Source: Clusia tigrina
Lineage: Eukaryota > Arthropoda > Insecta > Diptera > Clusiidae
Direction of reading: 5' to 3'
NCBI GenBank assembly: GCA_920105625.2
Contig: OV050030.1
Location: 213,822,325-213,886,324 of the forward strand
DNA: 64,000 nucleotides
Part shown: piece by piece, positions 1 through 12,121 of the stretch
Layout: each line of letters opens with the position of its first letter
Numbering within the stretch: position 1 is the stretch's first letter
The notes under the pieces: model-generated
Database searches by the model: none
Told to the model about the DNA's origin: nothing
What the model saw: the letters and a program-made list of their open reading frames with translations, nothing else
Program-made: the position numbers and the translations under genes

Positions 1-530
1 GTCTATACGGTGCATCCTACACCTATCCAAGTTTTCAACATTCAAATGCTTGTAACTTCTTACTGGAGAGTCATAAAATCTTGAAATTTGTGACAATAAA
101 GTACTCGAGCCTCTTATCAATTTAAGCTATCGCTCATAGCTATACTACCCTTGAGACCCAAATCAAACACTGATAAAACTTCAAATGGCCCAAACTTCTA
201 TACGCTGCGTCCTGTACCTATCAAAGTTTGTAACAATCAAATGCTTGTAACTTTTTACTGGAGCATAATAAAATCTTGAAATTTTGTGACAATAAAGTAC
301 TCCAGACTCTTGTCAATTTAAGCTATCGCTCATAGTAATGCTACCCATGAGTTCCAAATCAAACACCGATAAACCTTCAAATGGCTCTAACTTCTGTACA
401 GTGCGTCCTACACCTATCAAAGTTTGCAACAATCAAATGCTTGCAACTTTTTACTGGAACGTCATAAAACCTTGAAATTTGGTGACAATAAAGTACTCGA
501 GCCTCTTATCAATTTAAGCTATCGCTCATA

Positions 531-540
531 GCTATGCTAC
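531..540. other. Monomer boundary dyad CATAGCTATG
   Basis: Most monomers contain the perfect 10-bp palindrome CATAGCTATG (here it spans about 528-537), just before the CTACCC landmark. In a subset (near 17,003, 18,564, 35,010, 36,412, 44,386, 44,972, 49,066, 51,193, 54,317 and 56,444) TA is lost, which breaks the dyad. Short dyads are a reported feature of several centromeric satellites; a function here is not shown by the sequence. Confidence 0.6.
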
Positions 541-731
541 CCTTGAGTTCCAAATCAAACACTGATAAATTTTTAAATGGCCCTAACTTCTATACGGTGC
601 GTCCTACACATTTTAAACTTTGCAACATTCAAATGCTTGTAACTTTTTACTGGAGCGTCATAAAATCTTGAAATTTTGTGACAATAAAGTACTCGAGCCT
701 CTTGTCAATTTAAGCTATCGCTCATAGCTAT
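536..731 (+). repeat. Monomer type D (196 bp)
   Basis: Type D is marked by CCTTGAGTTCC, GATAAATTTTTAAATGG (or TTTTCAAATGG), CCTACACATTTTAAACTTTG and a CACATTC or AACATTC core. It follows type C in the left part of the window (536, 2290, and near 4.4, 7.3, 10.0, 12.0 and 14.3 kb). ACATTTTAAACTTTG also occurs in other backgrounds, which shows reshuffling between subfamilies. Confidence 0.78.
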
Positions 732-927
732 GCTACCCTTGAGTTCCAAATCAAACACTGATAAAAATTCAAATGGCCCTAACTTCTATACGGTGCGTCC
801 TATACCCATCAAAGTTTGTAACAATCAAATGCTTGTAACTTTTTACTGGAGCGTCATAAAATCTTGAAATTTGGTGACAATAAAGTATTCGAGCCTCTTG
901 TCAATTTAAGTTATCGCTCATAGCTAT

Positions 928-1123
928 GCTACATTTGAGTCCCAAATCAAACACTGATAAAAATTCAAATGGCCCTAACTTCTATACGGTGCGTCCTATA
1001 CCCATCAAAGTTTGTAACAGTCAAATGCTTGTAACTTTTTACTGGAGCGTCATAAAATCTTGAAATTTTGTGACAATAAAGTACTCGAGCCTCTTGTCAA
1101 TTTAAGCTATCACTCATAGCTAT
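928..1123 (+). repeat. Monomer type E (196 bp)
   Basis: Type E begins GCTACATTTGAGTCCC and has CTGATAAAAATTCAAATGG, TCCTATACCCATCAAAG and TTTGTAACAATC. Single or paired copies follow type D: one here, two at about 7.53 and 7.72 kb, two at about 12.18 and 12.38 kb, and copies near 38.76, 42.27, 44.59, 45.18, 48.69 and 53.94 kb. The one-versus-two copy difference is a direct example of single-monomer gain or loss. Confidence 0.8.
1081..1089. other. AGTACTCGAG site in most monomers
   Basis: Most monomers carry overlapping ScaI (AGTACT) and XhoI (CTCGAG) recognition sites, with an AATAAA just upstream. A monomer-length restriction ladder is therefore predicted, with dimers where the site is mutated (type B AGTACTCCAG, AGTACTAGAG near 26,860, AGTACCCGAG near 2,417). 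AATAAA resembles a polyadenylation signal, but nothing suggests that it is used. Confidence 0.7.
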
Positions 1124-1316
1124 GCTACCCTTGAGTCCCAAATCAAACACTGATAAAACTTCAAATGGCCCTAACTTCTATACGGTGCATCCTACACCTA
1201 TCAAAGTTTTCAACATTCAAATGCTTGTAACTTCTTACTGGAGAGTCGTAAAGTCTTGAAATTTGTGACAATAAAGTACTCGAGCATCTTGTAAAGTTAA
1301 GCAATCGCTCATAGCT

Positions 1317-1502
1317 ATGCCACCCTTGAGTCCCAAAACAACCACTGCTAAAACTTCAAATGGCCCTAACGGTGCGTCATATACCTATCAAAGTTTGCAA
1401 CAATCAAGTGCTTGTAACTTTTTACTGGAGCGTCATAAAATCTGGAAATTTGGTGACAATGAAGTACTCGAGCCTCTTATCAATTTAAGCTATTGCTCAT
1501 AG
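1317..1502 (+). other. Recurrent 61-codon open frame in type F monomers (not a gene)
   Basis: An ATG at the monomer start (usually ATGCCACCC or ATGCTACCC) opens a 61-codon frame in at least 46 type F monomers. In 196-bp monomers the same frame ends after about 45 codons at ATCTTGA. The 8-bp deletion moves reading into another frame that stops at the TAG of CATAG. The frame has no signal peptide, no recognised domain and no promoter, and indels in neighbours break it freely. I regard it as a by-product of the deletion. Confidence 0.88.
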
Positions 1503-1506
1503 CAAT
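1319..1506 (+). repeat. Monomer type F (188 bp, 8-bp deletion)
   Basis: Type F lacks 8 bp relative to the 196-bp form: CTAACTTCTATACGGTG has become CTAACGGTG. The lost segment is flanked by AC on both sides, so its exact ends are ambiguous by 2 bp. Most copies also have CAACCACTGCTAAAAC and, often, AATCAAGTGCTTG. At least 55 copies occur across the window, for example at 2848, 4986, 8110, 12767, 22449, 31731, 42654, 54714 and 62685. The deletion shifts frame and so opens the recurrent 61-codon frame described separately. Confidence 0.88.
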
Positions 1507-1702
1507 GCTACCCATGAGTTCCAAATCAAACACCGATAAACCTTCAAATGGCTCTAACTTCTGTACAGTGCGTCCTACACATTTTAAACTTTGCCACATT
1601 CAAATGCTTGTAACTTTTTACTGGAGCGTCATAAAATCTTGAAATTTTGTGACAATAAAGTACTCGAGCCTCTTGTCAATTTAAGCTATCACTCATAGCT
1701 AT

Positions 1703-1897
1703 GCTACCCTTGAGTCCCAAATCAAACACTGATAAAACTTCAAATGGCCCTAACTTCTATACGGTGCATCCTACACCTATCAAAGTTTTCAACATTCAAA
1801 TGCTTGTAACTTCTTACTGGAGAGTCATAAAATCTTGAAATTTGTGACAATAAAGTACTCGAGCCTCTTATCAATTTAAGCTATCGCTCATAGCTAT
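1703..1897 (+). repeat. Monomer type A (195 bp)
   Basis: This subfamily is recognised by GGTGCATCCTACACC, AAAGTTTTCAACATTC, CTTCTTACTGGAGAGTC and AAATTTGTGAC, which is one T shorter than in other types and gives 195 bp. A sister form with GTCGTAAAGTCTTG and TTGTAAAGTTAAGCAATCGC (for example 1124-1318) regularly precedes the 188-bp type F. Type A usually precedes type B, so A-B order is a fixed part of the higher-order unit. It is a satellite monomer with no coding role visible. Confidence 0.85.
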
Positions 1898-2093
1898 ACT
1901 ACCCTTGAGACCCAAAGAAAACACTGATAAAACTTCAAATGGCCCAAACTTCTATACGCTGCGTCCTGTACCTATCAAAGTTTGTAACAATCAAATGCTT
2001 GTAACTTTTTACTGGAGCATAATAAAATCTTGAAATTTTGTGACAATAAAGTACTCCAGACTCTTGTCAATTTAAGCTATCGCTCATAGTTAT
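1898..2093 (+). repeat. Monomer type B (196 bp), register marker
   Basis: Type B begins ACTACCCTTGAGACCC and carries GGCCCAAACTTCTATACGCT and GTCCTGTACC; most left-hand copies also have GGAGCATAATAAAATC and AGTACTCCAGACTC, where the XhoI-type site is lost. Copies start at 144, 1898, 4009, 6350, 6937, 9653, 11594, 13928 and 16044, giving intervals of 1754, 2111, 2341, 587, 2716, 1941, 2334 and 2116 bp. These equal 9, 11, 12, 3, 14, 10, 12 and 11 monomers after known small indels. Later copies lie near 20.1, 22.3, 25.0, 29.2, 31.5, 38.2, 41.7, 48.1, 53.3, 58.2 and 62.3 kb. Confidence 0.85.
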
Positions 2094-2289
2094 GCTACCC
2101 ATGAGTTCCAAATTAAACACCGAGAAACCTTCAAATGGCTCTAACTTCTGTACAGTGCGTCCTACACCTATCAAAGTTTGCAACAATCAAATGATTGCAA
2201 CTTTTTACTGGAACGTCATAAAACCTTGAAATTTGGTGACAATAAAGTACTCGAGCCTCTTATCAATTTAAGCTATCGCTCATAGCTAT
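2094..2289 (+). repeat. Monomer type C (196 bp)
   Basis: Type C carries CCCATGAGTTCC, CACCGATAAACC (here a CCGAGAAACC variant), GGCTCTAACTTCTGTACAGT, GCTTGCAAC and ACCTTGAAATTTGGTGAC. It normally follows type B. The copy here shares the private changes AATTAAACACCGAG with copies near 4.2 and 14.15 kb, which ties these blocks together as products of one older duplication. Confidence 0.82.
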
Positions 2290-2458
2290 GCTACCCTTGA
2301 GTTCCAAATCAAACACTGATGACGGTGCGTCCTACACATTTTAAACTTTGTCACATTCAAATGCTTATAACTTTTTACTGGAGCGTCATAAAAATTGAAA
2401 TTTTGTGACAATAAAGTACCCGAGCCTCTTGTCAATTTAAGTTATCGCTCATAGCTAT
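2290..2458 (+). repeat. Deleted monomer, 169 bp
   Basis: This type D copy is 27 bp short. The sequence goes from AACACTGAT straight to GACGGTGCGTCC, losing 26 bp net with one unmatched G at the join. A second 1-bp loss (CATAAAAATTGAAATT) is shared with the related monomer at 14320-14514, so that one is older than the 26-bp deletion, which is private to this copy. Confidence 0.88.
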
Positions 2459-3270
2459 GCTACCCTTGAGTCCCAAATCAAACATTGATAAAACTTCAAA
2501 TGGCCCTAACTTCTATACGGTGCGTCCTATACCCATCAAAGTTTGTAACAATCAAATGCTTGTAACTTTTTACTGGAGCGTCATAAAATCTTGAAATTTT
2601 GTGACAATAAAGTACTCGAGCCTCTTGTCAATTTAAGCTATCACTCATAGCTATGCTACCCTTGAGTCCCAAATCAAACACTGATAAAACTTCAAATGGC
2701 CCTAACTTCTATACGGTGCATCCTACACCTATCAAAGTTTTCAACATTCAAATGCTTGTAACTTCTTACTGGAGAGTCGTAAAGTCTTGAAATTTGTGAC
2801 AATAAAGTACTCGAGCGTCTTGTAAAGTTAAGCAATCGCTCATAGCTATGCCACCCTTGAGTCCCAAAACAACCACTGCTAAAACTTCAAATGGCCCTAA
2901 CGGTGCGTCATATACCTATCAAAGTTTGCAACAATCAAGTGCTTGTAACTTTTTACTGGAGCGTCATAAAATCTGGAAATTTGGTGACAATGAAGTACTC
3001 GAGCTTCTTATCAATTTAAGCTATCGCTCATAGCAATGCTACCCTTGAGTTCCAAATCAAACACTGATAAACCTTCAAATGGACCTAACTTCTGTACAGT
3101 GCGTCCTACACCTATCAAAGTTTGCAACAATCAAATGCTTGCAACTTTTCACTGGAGCGTCATAAAACCTTGAAATTTGGTGTCAATAAAGTACTCGAGA
3201 ATCTTATCAATTTAAGCTATCGCTCATAGCTATGCTATATTTGAGTCCCAAATCAAACACGTATAAAACT

Positions 3271-3382
3271 TCAAATGGCCCTAACTTCTATACGGTGCGT
3301 CCTATACCTATCAAAGTTTGCAACAATCAAATGCTTGTAACTTTTTACTGGAGCGTCATAAAACCTTGAAATTTGGTGACAA
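3271..3382 (+). repeat. Two diverged 56-bp half-repeats inside the monomer
   Basis: Inside this monomer 3271-3326 and 3327-3382 align without a gap. Both open with TCAAATG, share TAACTT at the same offset, share GCGTC at offset about 27, and end in ACAA. By hand I count 36 of 56 positions identical. The same 56-bp spacing recurs in other monomers (for example TCAAATG at 40149 and 40205). This suggests that the 196-bp unit grew partly by an old internal duplication; the remaining roughly 84 bp shows only weak resemblance to these halves. The alignment was made by eye. Confidence 0.75.
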
Positions 3383-6300
3383 TGAAGTACTCGAGCCTCT
3401 TATCAATTTAAGCTATCGCTCATAGCAATCCTACCCTTGAGTTCCAAATCAAACACTGATAAACCTTCAAATGGCCCTAATGGTGCGTCATATACCTATC
3501 AAAGTTTGCAACAATCAAATGCTTGTAGCTTTTTACTGGAGCTTAATAAAATCTTGAATTTTTGTGACAATAAAGTACTCGAGCCTCTTGTCAATTTAAG
3601 CTATCACTCATAGTTATGCTACCCATGAGTTCCAAATCAAACACCGATAAACCTTCAAATGGCTCTAACTTCTGTACAGTGCGTCCTACACATTTTAAAC
3701 TTTGCCACATTCAAATGCTTGTAACTTTTTACTGGAGCGTCATAAAATCTTGAAATTTTGTAACAATAAAGTACTCGAGCCTCTTGTCACTTTAAGCTAT
3801 CACTCATAGCTATGCTACCCTTGAGTCCCAAATCAAACACTGATAAAACTTCAAATGGCCCTAACTTCTATATGGTGCATCCTACACCTATCAAAGTTTT
3901 CAACATTCAAATGCTTGTAACTTCTTACTGGAGAGTCATAAAATCTTGAAATTTGTGACAATAAAGTACTCGAGCCTCTTATCAATTTAAGCTATCGCTC
4001 ATAGCTATACTACCCTTGAGACCCAAATCAAACACTGATAAAACTTCAAATGGCCCAAACTTCTATACGCTGCGTCCTGTACCTATCAAAGTTTGTAACA
4101 ATCAAATGCTTGTAACTTTTTACTGGAGCATAATAAAATCTTGAAATTTTGTGACAATAAAGTACTCCAGACTCTTGTCAATTTAAGCTATCGCTCATAG
4201 TTATGCTACCCATGAGTTCCAAATTAAACACCGAGAAACCTTCAAATGGCTCTAACTTCTGTACAGTGCGTCCTACACCTATCAAAGTTTGCAACAATCA
4301 AATGCTTGCAACTTTTTACTGGAACGTCATAAAACCTTGAAATTTGGTGACAATAAAGTACTCGAGCCTCTTCTCAATTTAAGCTATCGCTCATAGCTAT
4401 GCTACCCTTGAGTTCCAAATCAAACACTGATAAATTTTCAAATGGCCCTAACTTCTATACGGTGCGTCCTACACATTTTAAACTTTGTCACATTCAAATG
4501 CTTATAACTTTTTACTGGAGCGTCATAAAATCTTGAAATTTTGTGACAATAAAGTACCCGAGCCTCTTGTCAATTTAAGTTATCGCTCATAGCTATGCTA
4601 CCCTTGAGTCCCAAATCAAATATTGATAAAACTTCAAATGGCCCTAACTTCTATACGGTGCGTCCTATACCCATCAAAGTTTGTAACAATCAAATGCTTG
4701 TAACTTTTTACTGGAGCGTCATAAAATCTTGAAATTTTGTGACAATAAAGTACTCGAGCCTCTTGTCAATTTAAGCTATCACTCATAGCTATGCTACCCT
4801 TGAGTCCCAAATCAAACACTGATAAAACTTCAAATGGCCCTAACTTCTATACGGTGCATCCTACACCTATCAAAGTTTTCAACATTCAAATGCTTGTAAC
4901 TTCTTACTGGAGAGTCGTAAAGTCTTGAAATTTGTGACAATAAAGTACTCGAGCGTCTTGTAAAGTTAAGCAATCGCTCATAGCTATGCCACCCTGGAGT
5001 CCCAAAACAACCACTGCTAAAACTTCAAATGGCCCTAACGGTGCGTCATATACCTATCAAAGTTTGCAACAATCAAGTGCTTGTAACTTTTTACTGGAGC
5101 GTCATAAAATCTGGAAATTTGGTGACAATGAAGTACTCGAGCCTCTTATCAATTTAAGCTATCGCTCATAGCAATGCTACCCTTGAGTTCCAAATCAAAC
5201 ACTGATAAACCTTCAAATGGACCTAACTTCTGTACAGTGCGTCCTACACCTATCAAAGTTTGCAACAATCAAATGCTTGCAACTTTTCACTGGAGCGTCA
5301 TAAAACCTTGAAATTTGGTGTCAATAAAGTACTCGAGCCTCTTATCAATTTAAGCTATCGCTCATAGCTGTGCTATATTTGAGTCCCAAATCAAACACGT
5401 ATAAAACTTCAAATGGCCCTAACTTCTATACGGTGCGTGCTACACCTATCAAAGTTTGCAAGAATCAAATGCTTGTAACTTTTTACTGGAGCGTCATAAA
5501 ACCTTGAAATTTGGTGACAATAAAGTACTCGAGCCTCTTATCAATTCATGCTATCGCTCATATCTATGCTACCTTTGAGTCCCAAATCAAACATTGATAA
5601 AACTTCAAATGGCCCTAACTTCTATACGGTGCGTCCTATACCTATCAAAGTTTGCAACAATCAAGTGCTTGTAACTTTTTACTGGAGCGTCATAAAATCT
5701 GAAAATTTTGTGACAATAAAGTACCCGAGCCTCTTAACAATTTAAGCTATCGCTCATAGTTTTGCTACCCTTGAGTTCCAAATCAAACACGTATAAAACT
5801 TCAAATGGCCCTAAGTTCTATACGGTGCGTCCCACACCTATAAAAGTTTGCAACAATCAATTGCTTGCAACTTTTTACGGGAGCGTCATAAAACCTTGAA
5901 ATTTTGTGACAATAAAGTACTCGAGCCTCTTATCAATTTAAGCTATCGCTCATAGGTATGCTACCCTTGAGTCCCAAATCAAACACGGATAAAACTTCAA
6001 ATAGCCCTAATTTCTATACGGTGCGTCCTACACCCATCAAAGTTTGCAACAATCAAATGCTTGTAACTTTTACTGGAGCGTCATAAAACCTTGAAATTTG
6101 GTGACAATAAAGTACTCGAGCCTCTTATCAATTCAAGCTATCGATCATAGCTATGCTACCCTTGAGTCCCAAATCAAACACTGATAAAACATCAAATGGC
6201 CCTAACGTCTATACGGTGCATCCTACACCTATCAAAGTTTTCAACTTTCAAATGCTTGTAACTTCTTACTGGAGAGTCATAAAATCTTGAAATTTGTGAC

Positions 6301-8239
6301 AATAAAGTACTCGAGCCTCTTATCAATTTAAGCTATCGCTCATAGCTATACTACCCTTGAGACCCAAATCAAACACTGATAAAACTTCAAATGGCCCAAA
6401 CTTCTATACGCTGCGTCCTGTACCTATCAAAGTTTGTAACAATCAAATGCTTGTAACTTTTTACTGGAGCATAATAAAATCTTGAAATTTTGTGACAATA
6501 AAGTACTCGAGCCTCTTGTCAATTTAAGCTATCACTCATAGTTATGCTACCCATGAGTTCCAAATCAAACGCCGATAAACCTTCAAATGGCTCTAACTTC
6601 TGTACAGTGCGTCCTACACATTTTAAACTTTGCAACATTCAAATGCTTGTAACTTTTTACTGGAGCGTCATAAAATCTTGAAATTTTGTGACAATAAAGT
6701 ACTCGAGCCTCTTGTCAATTTAAGCTATCTCTCATAGCTATGCTACCCTTGAGTCCCAAATCAAACACTGATAAAACTTCAAATGGCCCTAACGTCTATA
6801 CGGTGCATCCTACACCTATCAAAGTTTTCAACATTCAAATGCTTGTAACTTCTTACTGGAGAGTCATAAAATCTTGAAATTTGTGACAATAAAGTACTCG
6901 AGCCTCTTATCAATTTAAGCTATCGCTCATAGCTATACTACCCTTGAGACCCAAATCAAACACTGATAAAACTTCAAATGGCCCAAACTTCTATACGCTG
7001 CGTCCTGTACCTATCAAAGTTTGTAACAATCAAATGCTTGTAACTTTTTACTGGAGCATAATAAAATCTTGAAATTTTGTGACAATAAAGTACTCCAGAC
7101 TCTTGTCAATTTAAGCTATCGCTCATAGTTATGCTACCCATGAGTTCCAAATCAAACACCGATAAACCTTCAAATGGCTCTAACTTCTGTACAGTGCGTC
7201 CTACACCTATCAAAGTTTGCAACAATCAAATGCTTGCAACTTTTTACTGGAACGTCATAAAACCTTGAAATTTGGTGACAATAAAGTACTCGAGCCTCTT
7301 ATCAATTTAAACTATCGCTCATAGCTATGCTACCCTTGAGTTCCAAATCAAACACTGATAAATTTTTAAATGGCCCTAACTTCTATACGGTGCGTCCTAC
7401 ACATTTTAAACTTTGTCACAATCTAATGCTTGTAACTTTTTACTGGAGCGTCATAAAATCTTGAAATTCTGTGACAATAAAGTACTCGAGCCTCTTGTCA
7501 ATTTAAGTTATCGCTCATAGCTATGCTACATTTGAGTCCCAAATCAAACACTGATAAAAATTCAAATGGCCCTAACTTCTATACGGTGCGTCCTATACCC
7601 ATCAAAGTTTGTAACAATCAAATGCTTGTAACTTTTTACTGGAGCGTCATAAAATCTTGAAATTTGGTGACAATAAAGTACTCGAGCCTCTTGTCAATTT
7701 AAGTTATCGCTCATAGCTATGCTACATTTGAGTCCCAAATCAAACACTGATAAAAATTCAAATGGCCCTAACTTCTATACGGTGCGTCCTATACCCATCA
7801 AAGTTTGTAACAATCAAATGCTTGTAACTTTTTACTGGACCGTCATAAAATCTTGAAATTTTGTGACAATAAATTACTCGAGCCTCTTGTCAATTTAAGC
7901 TATCACTCATAGCTATGCTACCCTTGAGTCCCAAATCAAACACTGATAAAACTTCAAATGGCCCTAACTTCTATACGGTGCATCCTACACCTATCAAAGT
8001 TTTCAACATTCAAATGCTTGTAACTTCTTACTGGAGAGTCGTAAAGTCTTGAAATTTGTGACAATAAAGTACTCGAGCGTCTTGTAAAGTTAAGCAATCG
8101 CTCATAGCTATGCCACCTTTGAGTCCCAAAACAACCACTGCTAAAACTTCAAATGGCCCTAACGGTGCGTCATATACCTATCAAAGTTTGCAACAATCAA
8201 GTGCTTGTAACTTTTTACTGGAGCGTCATAAAATCTGGA

Positions 8240-10180
8240 AATTTTGTGACAATGAAGTACTCGAGCCTCTTATCAATTTAAGCTATCGCTCATAGCAATG
8301 CTACCCTTGAGTTCCAAATCAAACACTGATAAACCTTCAAATGGCCCTAACTTCTGTACAGTGCGTCCTACACCTATCAAAGTTTGCAACAATCAAATGC
8401 TTGCAACTTTTCACTGGAGCGTCATAAAACCTTGAAATTTAGTGTCAATAAAGTACTCGAGAATCTTATCAATTTAAGCTATCGCTCATAGCTATGCTAT
8501 ATTTGAGTCACAAATCAAACACGTATAAAACTTCAAATGGCCCTAACTTCTATACGGTGCATCCTACACCTATCAAAGTTTTCAACATTCAAATGCTTGT
8601 AACTTCTTACTGGAGAGTCGTAAAGTCTTGAAATTTGTGACAATAAAGTACTCGAGCGTCTTGTAAAGTTAAGCAATCGCTCATAACTATGCCACCTTTG
8701 AGTCCCAAAAGAACCACTGCTAAAACTTCAAATGGCCCTAACGGTGCGTCATATACCTATCAAAGTTTGCAACAATCAAGTGCTTGTAACTTTTTACTGG
8801 AGCGTCATAAAATCTGGAAATTTGGTGACAATGAAGTACTCGAGCCTCTTGTCAATTTAAGTTATCGCTCATAGCTATGCTACCCTTGAGTCCCAAATCA
8901 AACACTGATAAAACTTCAAATGGCCCTAACTTCTATACGGTGCATCCTACACCTATCAAAGTTTTCAACATTCAAATGCTTGTAACTTCTTACTGGAGAG
9001 TCGTAAAGTCTTGAAATTTGTGACAATAAAGTACTCGAGCCTCTTGTAAAGTTAAGCTATCGCTCATAGCTATGCTACCCTTGAGTCCCAAATCAACCAC
9101 TGCTAAAACTTCAAATGGGCCTAATGGTGCGTCATATACCTATCAAAGTTTGCAACAATCAAATGCTTGTAACTTTTTACTGGAGCTTAATAAAATCTTG
9201 AAATTTTGTGACAATAAAGTACTCGAGCCTCTTGTCAATTTAAGCTATCACTCATAGTTATGCTACCCATGAGTTCCAAATCAAACACCGATAAACCTTC
9301 AAATGGCTCTAACTTCTGTACAGTGCGTCCTACACATTTTAAACTTTGCAACATTCAAATGCTTGTAACTTTTTACTGGAGCGTCATAAAATCTTGAAAT
9401 TTTGTGACAATAAAGTACTCGAGCCTCTTGTCAATTTAAGCTATCACTCATAGCTATGCTACCCTTGAGTCCCAAATCAAACACTGATAAAACTTCAAAT
9501 GGCCCTAACGTCTATACGGTGCATCGTACACCTATCAAAGTTTTCAACATTCAAATGCTTGTAACTTCTTACTGGAGAGTCATAAAATCTTGAAATTTGT
9601 GACAATAAAGTACTCGAGCCTCTTATCAATTTAAGCTATCGCTCATAGCTATACTACCCTTGAGACCCAAATCAAACACTGATAAAACTTCAAATGGCCC
9701 AAACTTCTATACGCGGCGTCCTGTACCTATCAAAGTTTGTAACAATCAAATGCTTGTAACTTTTTACTGGAGCATAATAAAATCTTGAAATTTTGTGACA
9801 ATAAAGTACTCCAGACTCTTGTCAATTTAAGCTATCGCTCATAGTTATGCTACCCATGAGTTCCAAATCAAACACCGATAAACCTTCAAATGGCTCTAAC
9901 TTCTGTACAGTGCGTCCTACACCTATCAAAGTTTGCAACAATCAAATGCTTGCAACTTTTTACTGGAACGTCATAAAACCTTGAAATTTGGTGACAATAA
10001 AGAACTCGAGCCTCTTATCAATTTAAGCTATCGCTCATAGCTATGCTACCCTTGAGTTCCAAATCAAACACTGATAAATTTTTAAATGGCCCTAACTTCT
10101 ATACGGTGCGTCCTACACATTTTAAACTTTGTCACATTCTAATGCTTGTAACTTTTTACTGGAGCGTCATAAAATCTTGA
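8240..10180 (+). repeat. Tandem 10-monomer unit, copy 1 (1,941 bp)
   Basis: The unit is 10 monomers long: 1,960 bp minus two 8-bp type F deletions and three 1-bp type A losses equals 1,941. It matches the next 1,941 bp with very few differences that I could see (for example GCATCGTAC here versus GCATCCTAC, ACGCGGCG versus ACGCTGCG, AAAGAACTC versus AAAGTACTC). Copy 1 ends where copy 2 begins, as expected of direct unequal crossover. The hybrid start is visible: the flank before 8,238 reads ATCTGG, while the equivalent site near 10,179 reads ATCTTG. Confidence 0.9.
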
Positions 10181-12121
10181 AATTTTGTGACAATGAAGTA
10201 CTCGAGCCTCTTATCAATTTAAGCTATCGCTCATAGCAATGCTACCCTTGAGTTCCAAATCAAACACTGATAAACCTTCAAATGGCCCTAACTTCTGTAC
10301 AGTGCGTCCTACACCTATCAAAGTTTGCAACAATCAAATGCTTGCAACTTTTCACTGGAGCGTCATAAAACCTTGAAATTTGGTGTCAATAAAGTACTCG
10401 AGAATCTTATCAATTTAAGCTATCGCTCATAGCTATGCTATATTTGAGTCCCAAATCAAACACGTATAAAACTTCAAATGGCCCTAACTTCTATACGGTG
10501 CATCCTACACCTATCAAAGTTTTCAACATTCAAATGCTTGTAACTTCTTACTGGAGAGTCGTAAAGTCTTGAAATTTGTGACAATAAAGTACTCGAGCGT
10601 CTTGTAAAGTTAAGCAATCGCTCATAGCTATGCCACCTTTGAGTCCCAAAACAACCACTGCTAAAACTTCAAATGGCCCTAACGGTGCGTCATATACCTA
10701 TCAAAGTTTGCAACAATCAAGTGCTTGTAACTTTTTACTGGAGCGTCATAAAATCTGGAAATTTGGTGACAATGAAGTACTCGAGCCTCTTGTCAATTTA
10801 AGTTATCGCTCATAGCTATGCTACCCTTGAGTCCCAAATCAAACACTGATAAAACTTCAAATGGCCCTAACTTCTATACGGTGCATCCTACACCTATCAA
10901 AGTTTTCAACATTCAAATGCTTGTAACTTCTTACTGGAGAGTCGTAAAGTCTTGAAATTTGTGACAATAAAGTACTCGAGCCTCTTGTAAAGTTAAGCTA
11001 TCGCTCATAGCTTTGCTACCCTTGAGTCCCAAATCAACCACTGCTAAAACTTCAAATGGGCCTAATGGTGCGTCATATACCTATCAAAGTTTGCAACAAT
11101 CAAATGCTTGTAACTTTTTACTGGAGCTTAATAAAATCTTGAAATTTTGTGACAATAAAGTACTCGAGCCTCTTGTCAATTTAAGCTATCACTCATAGTT
11201 ATGCTACCCATGAGTTCCAAATCAAACACCGATAAACCTTCAAATGGCTCTAACTTCTGTACAGTGCGTCCTACACATTTTAAACTTTGCAACATTCAAA
11301 TGCTTGTAACTTTTTACTGGAGCGTCATAAAATCTTGAAATTTTGTGACAATAAAGTACTCGAGCCTCTTGTCAATTTAAGCTATCACTCATAGCTATGC
11401 TACCCTTGAGTCCCAAATCAAACACTGATAAAACTTCAAATGGCCCTAACGTCTATACGGTGCATCCTACACCTATCAAAGTTTTCAACATTCAAATGCT
11501 TGTAACTTCTTACTGGAGAGTCATAAAATCTTGAAATTTGTGACAATAAAGTACTCGAGCCTCTTATCAATTTAAGCTATCGCTCATAGCTATACTACCC
11601 TTGAGACCCAAATCAAACACTGATAAAACTTCAAATGGCCCAAACTTCTATACGCTGCGTCCTGTACCTATCAAAGTTTGTAACAATCAAATGCTTGTAA
11701 CTTTTTACTGGAGCATAATAAAATCTTGAAATTTTGTGACAATAAAGTACTCCAGACTCTTGTCAATTTAAGCTATCGCTCATAGTTATGCTACCCATGA
11801 GTTCCAAATCAAACACCGATAAACCTTCAAATGGCTCTAACTTCTGTACAGTGCGTCCTACACCTATCAAAGTTTGCAACAATCAAATGCTTGCAACTTT
11901 TTACTGGAACGTCATAAAATCTTGAAATTTGGTGACAATAAAGTACTCGAGCCTCTTATCAATTTAAGCTATCGCTCATAGCTATGCTACCCTTGAGTTC
12001 CAAATCAAACACTGATAAATTTTTAAATGGCCCTAACTTCTATACGGTGCGTCCTACACATTTTAAACTTTGTCACATTCTAATGCTTGTAACTTTTTAC
12101 TGGAGCGTCATAAAATCTTGA
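10181..12121 (+). repeat. Tandem 10-monomer unit, copy 2 (1,941 bp)
   Basis: This is the second copy of the 1,941-bp unit. Type F monomers at 10630 and 11013 correspond to 8689 and 9072, and the private CACATTCTAATG at about 12,075 matches the one at about 10,135. After this copy the array resumes the order seen at about 7.46-8.29 kb (two type E monomers, then A' and F), so the duplication sits inside an older arrangement. Confidence 0.9.

Larger units (their letters stand above)
1..8239 (+). repeat. Variable-register higher-order repeat region
   Basis: Monomers follow the order A-B-C-D-E-A'-F with additions and losses, so the B-to-B distance changes from 9 to 11 to 12 to 3 monomers. The block from about 1124 to 2850 recurs in part 1,531 bp later (F at 1317 and 2848), and an 11-monomer 2,138-bp step links F at 2848 and 4986. 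At 6350-6937 a 3-monomer unit (587 bp) repeats. There is no gene or foreign sequence in this stretch. Confidence 0.8.

Noticed and set aside
1261..1275. AATAAA in each monomer as a functional polyadenylation signal
   Set aside because: It is simply part of the GTGACAATAAAG monomer segment. There is no gene upstream and no supporting downstream element.
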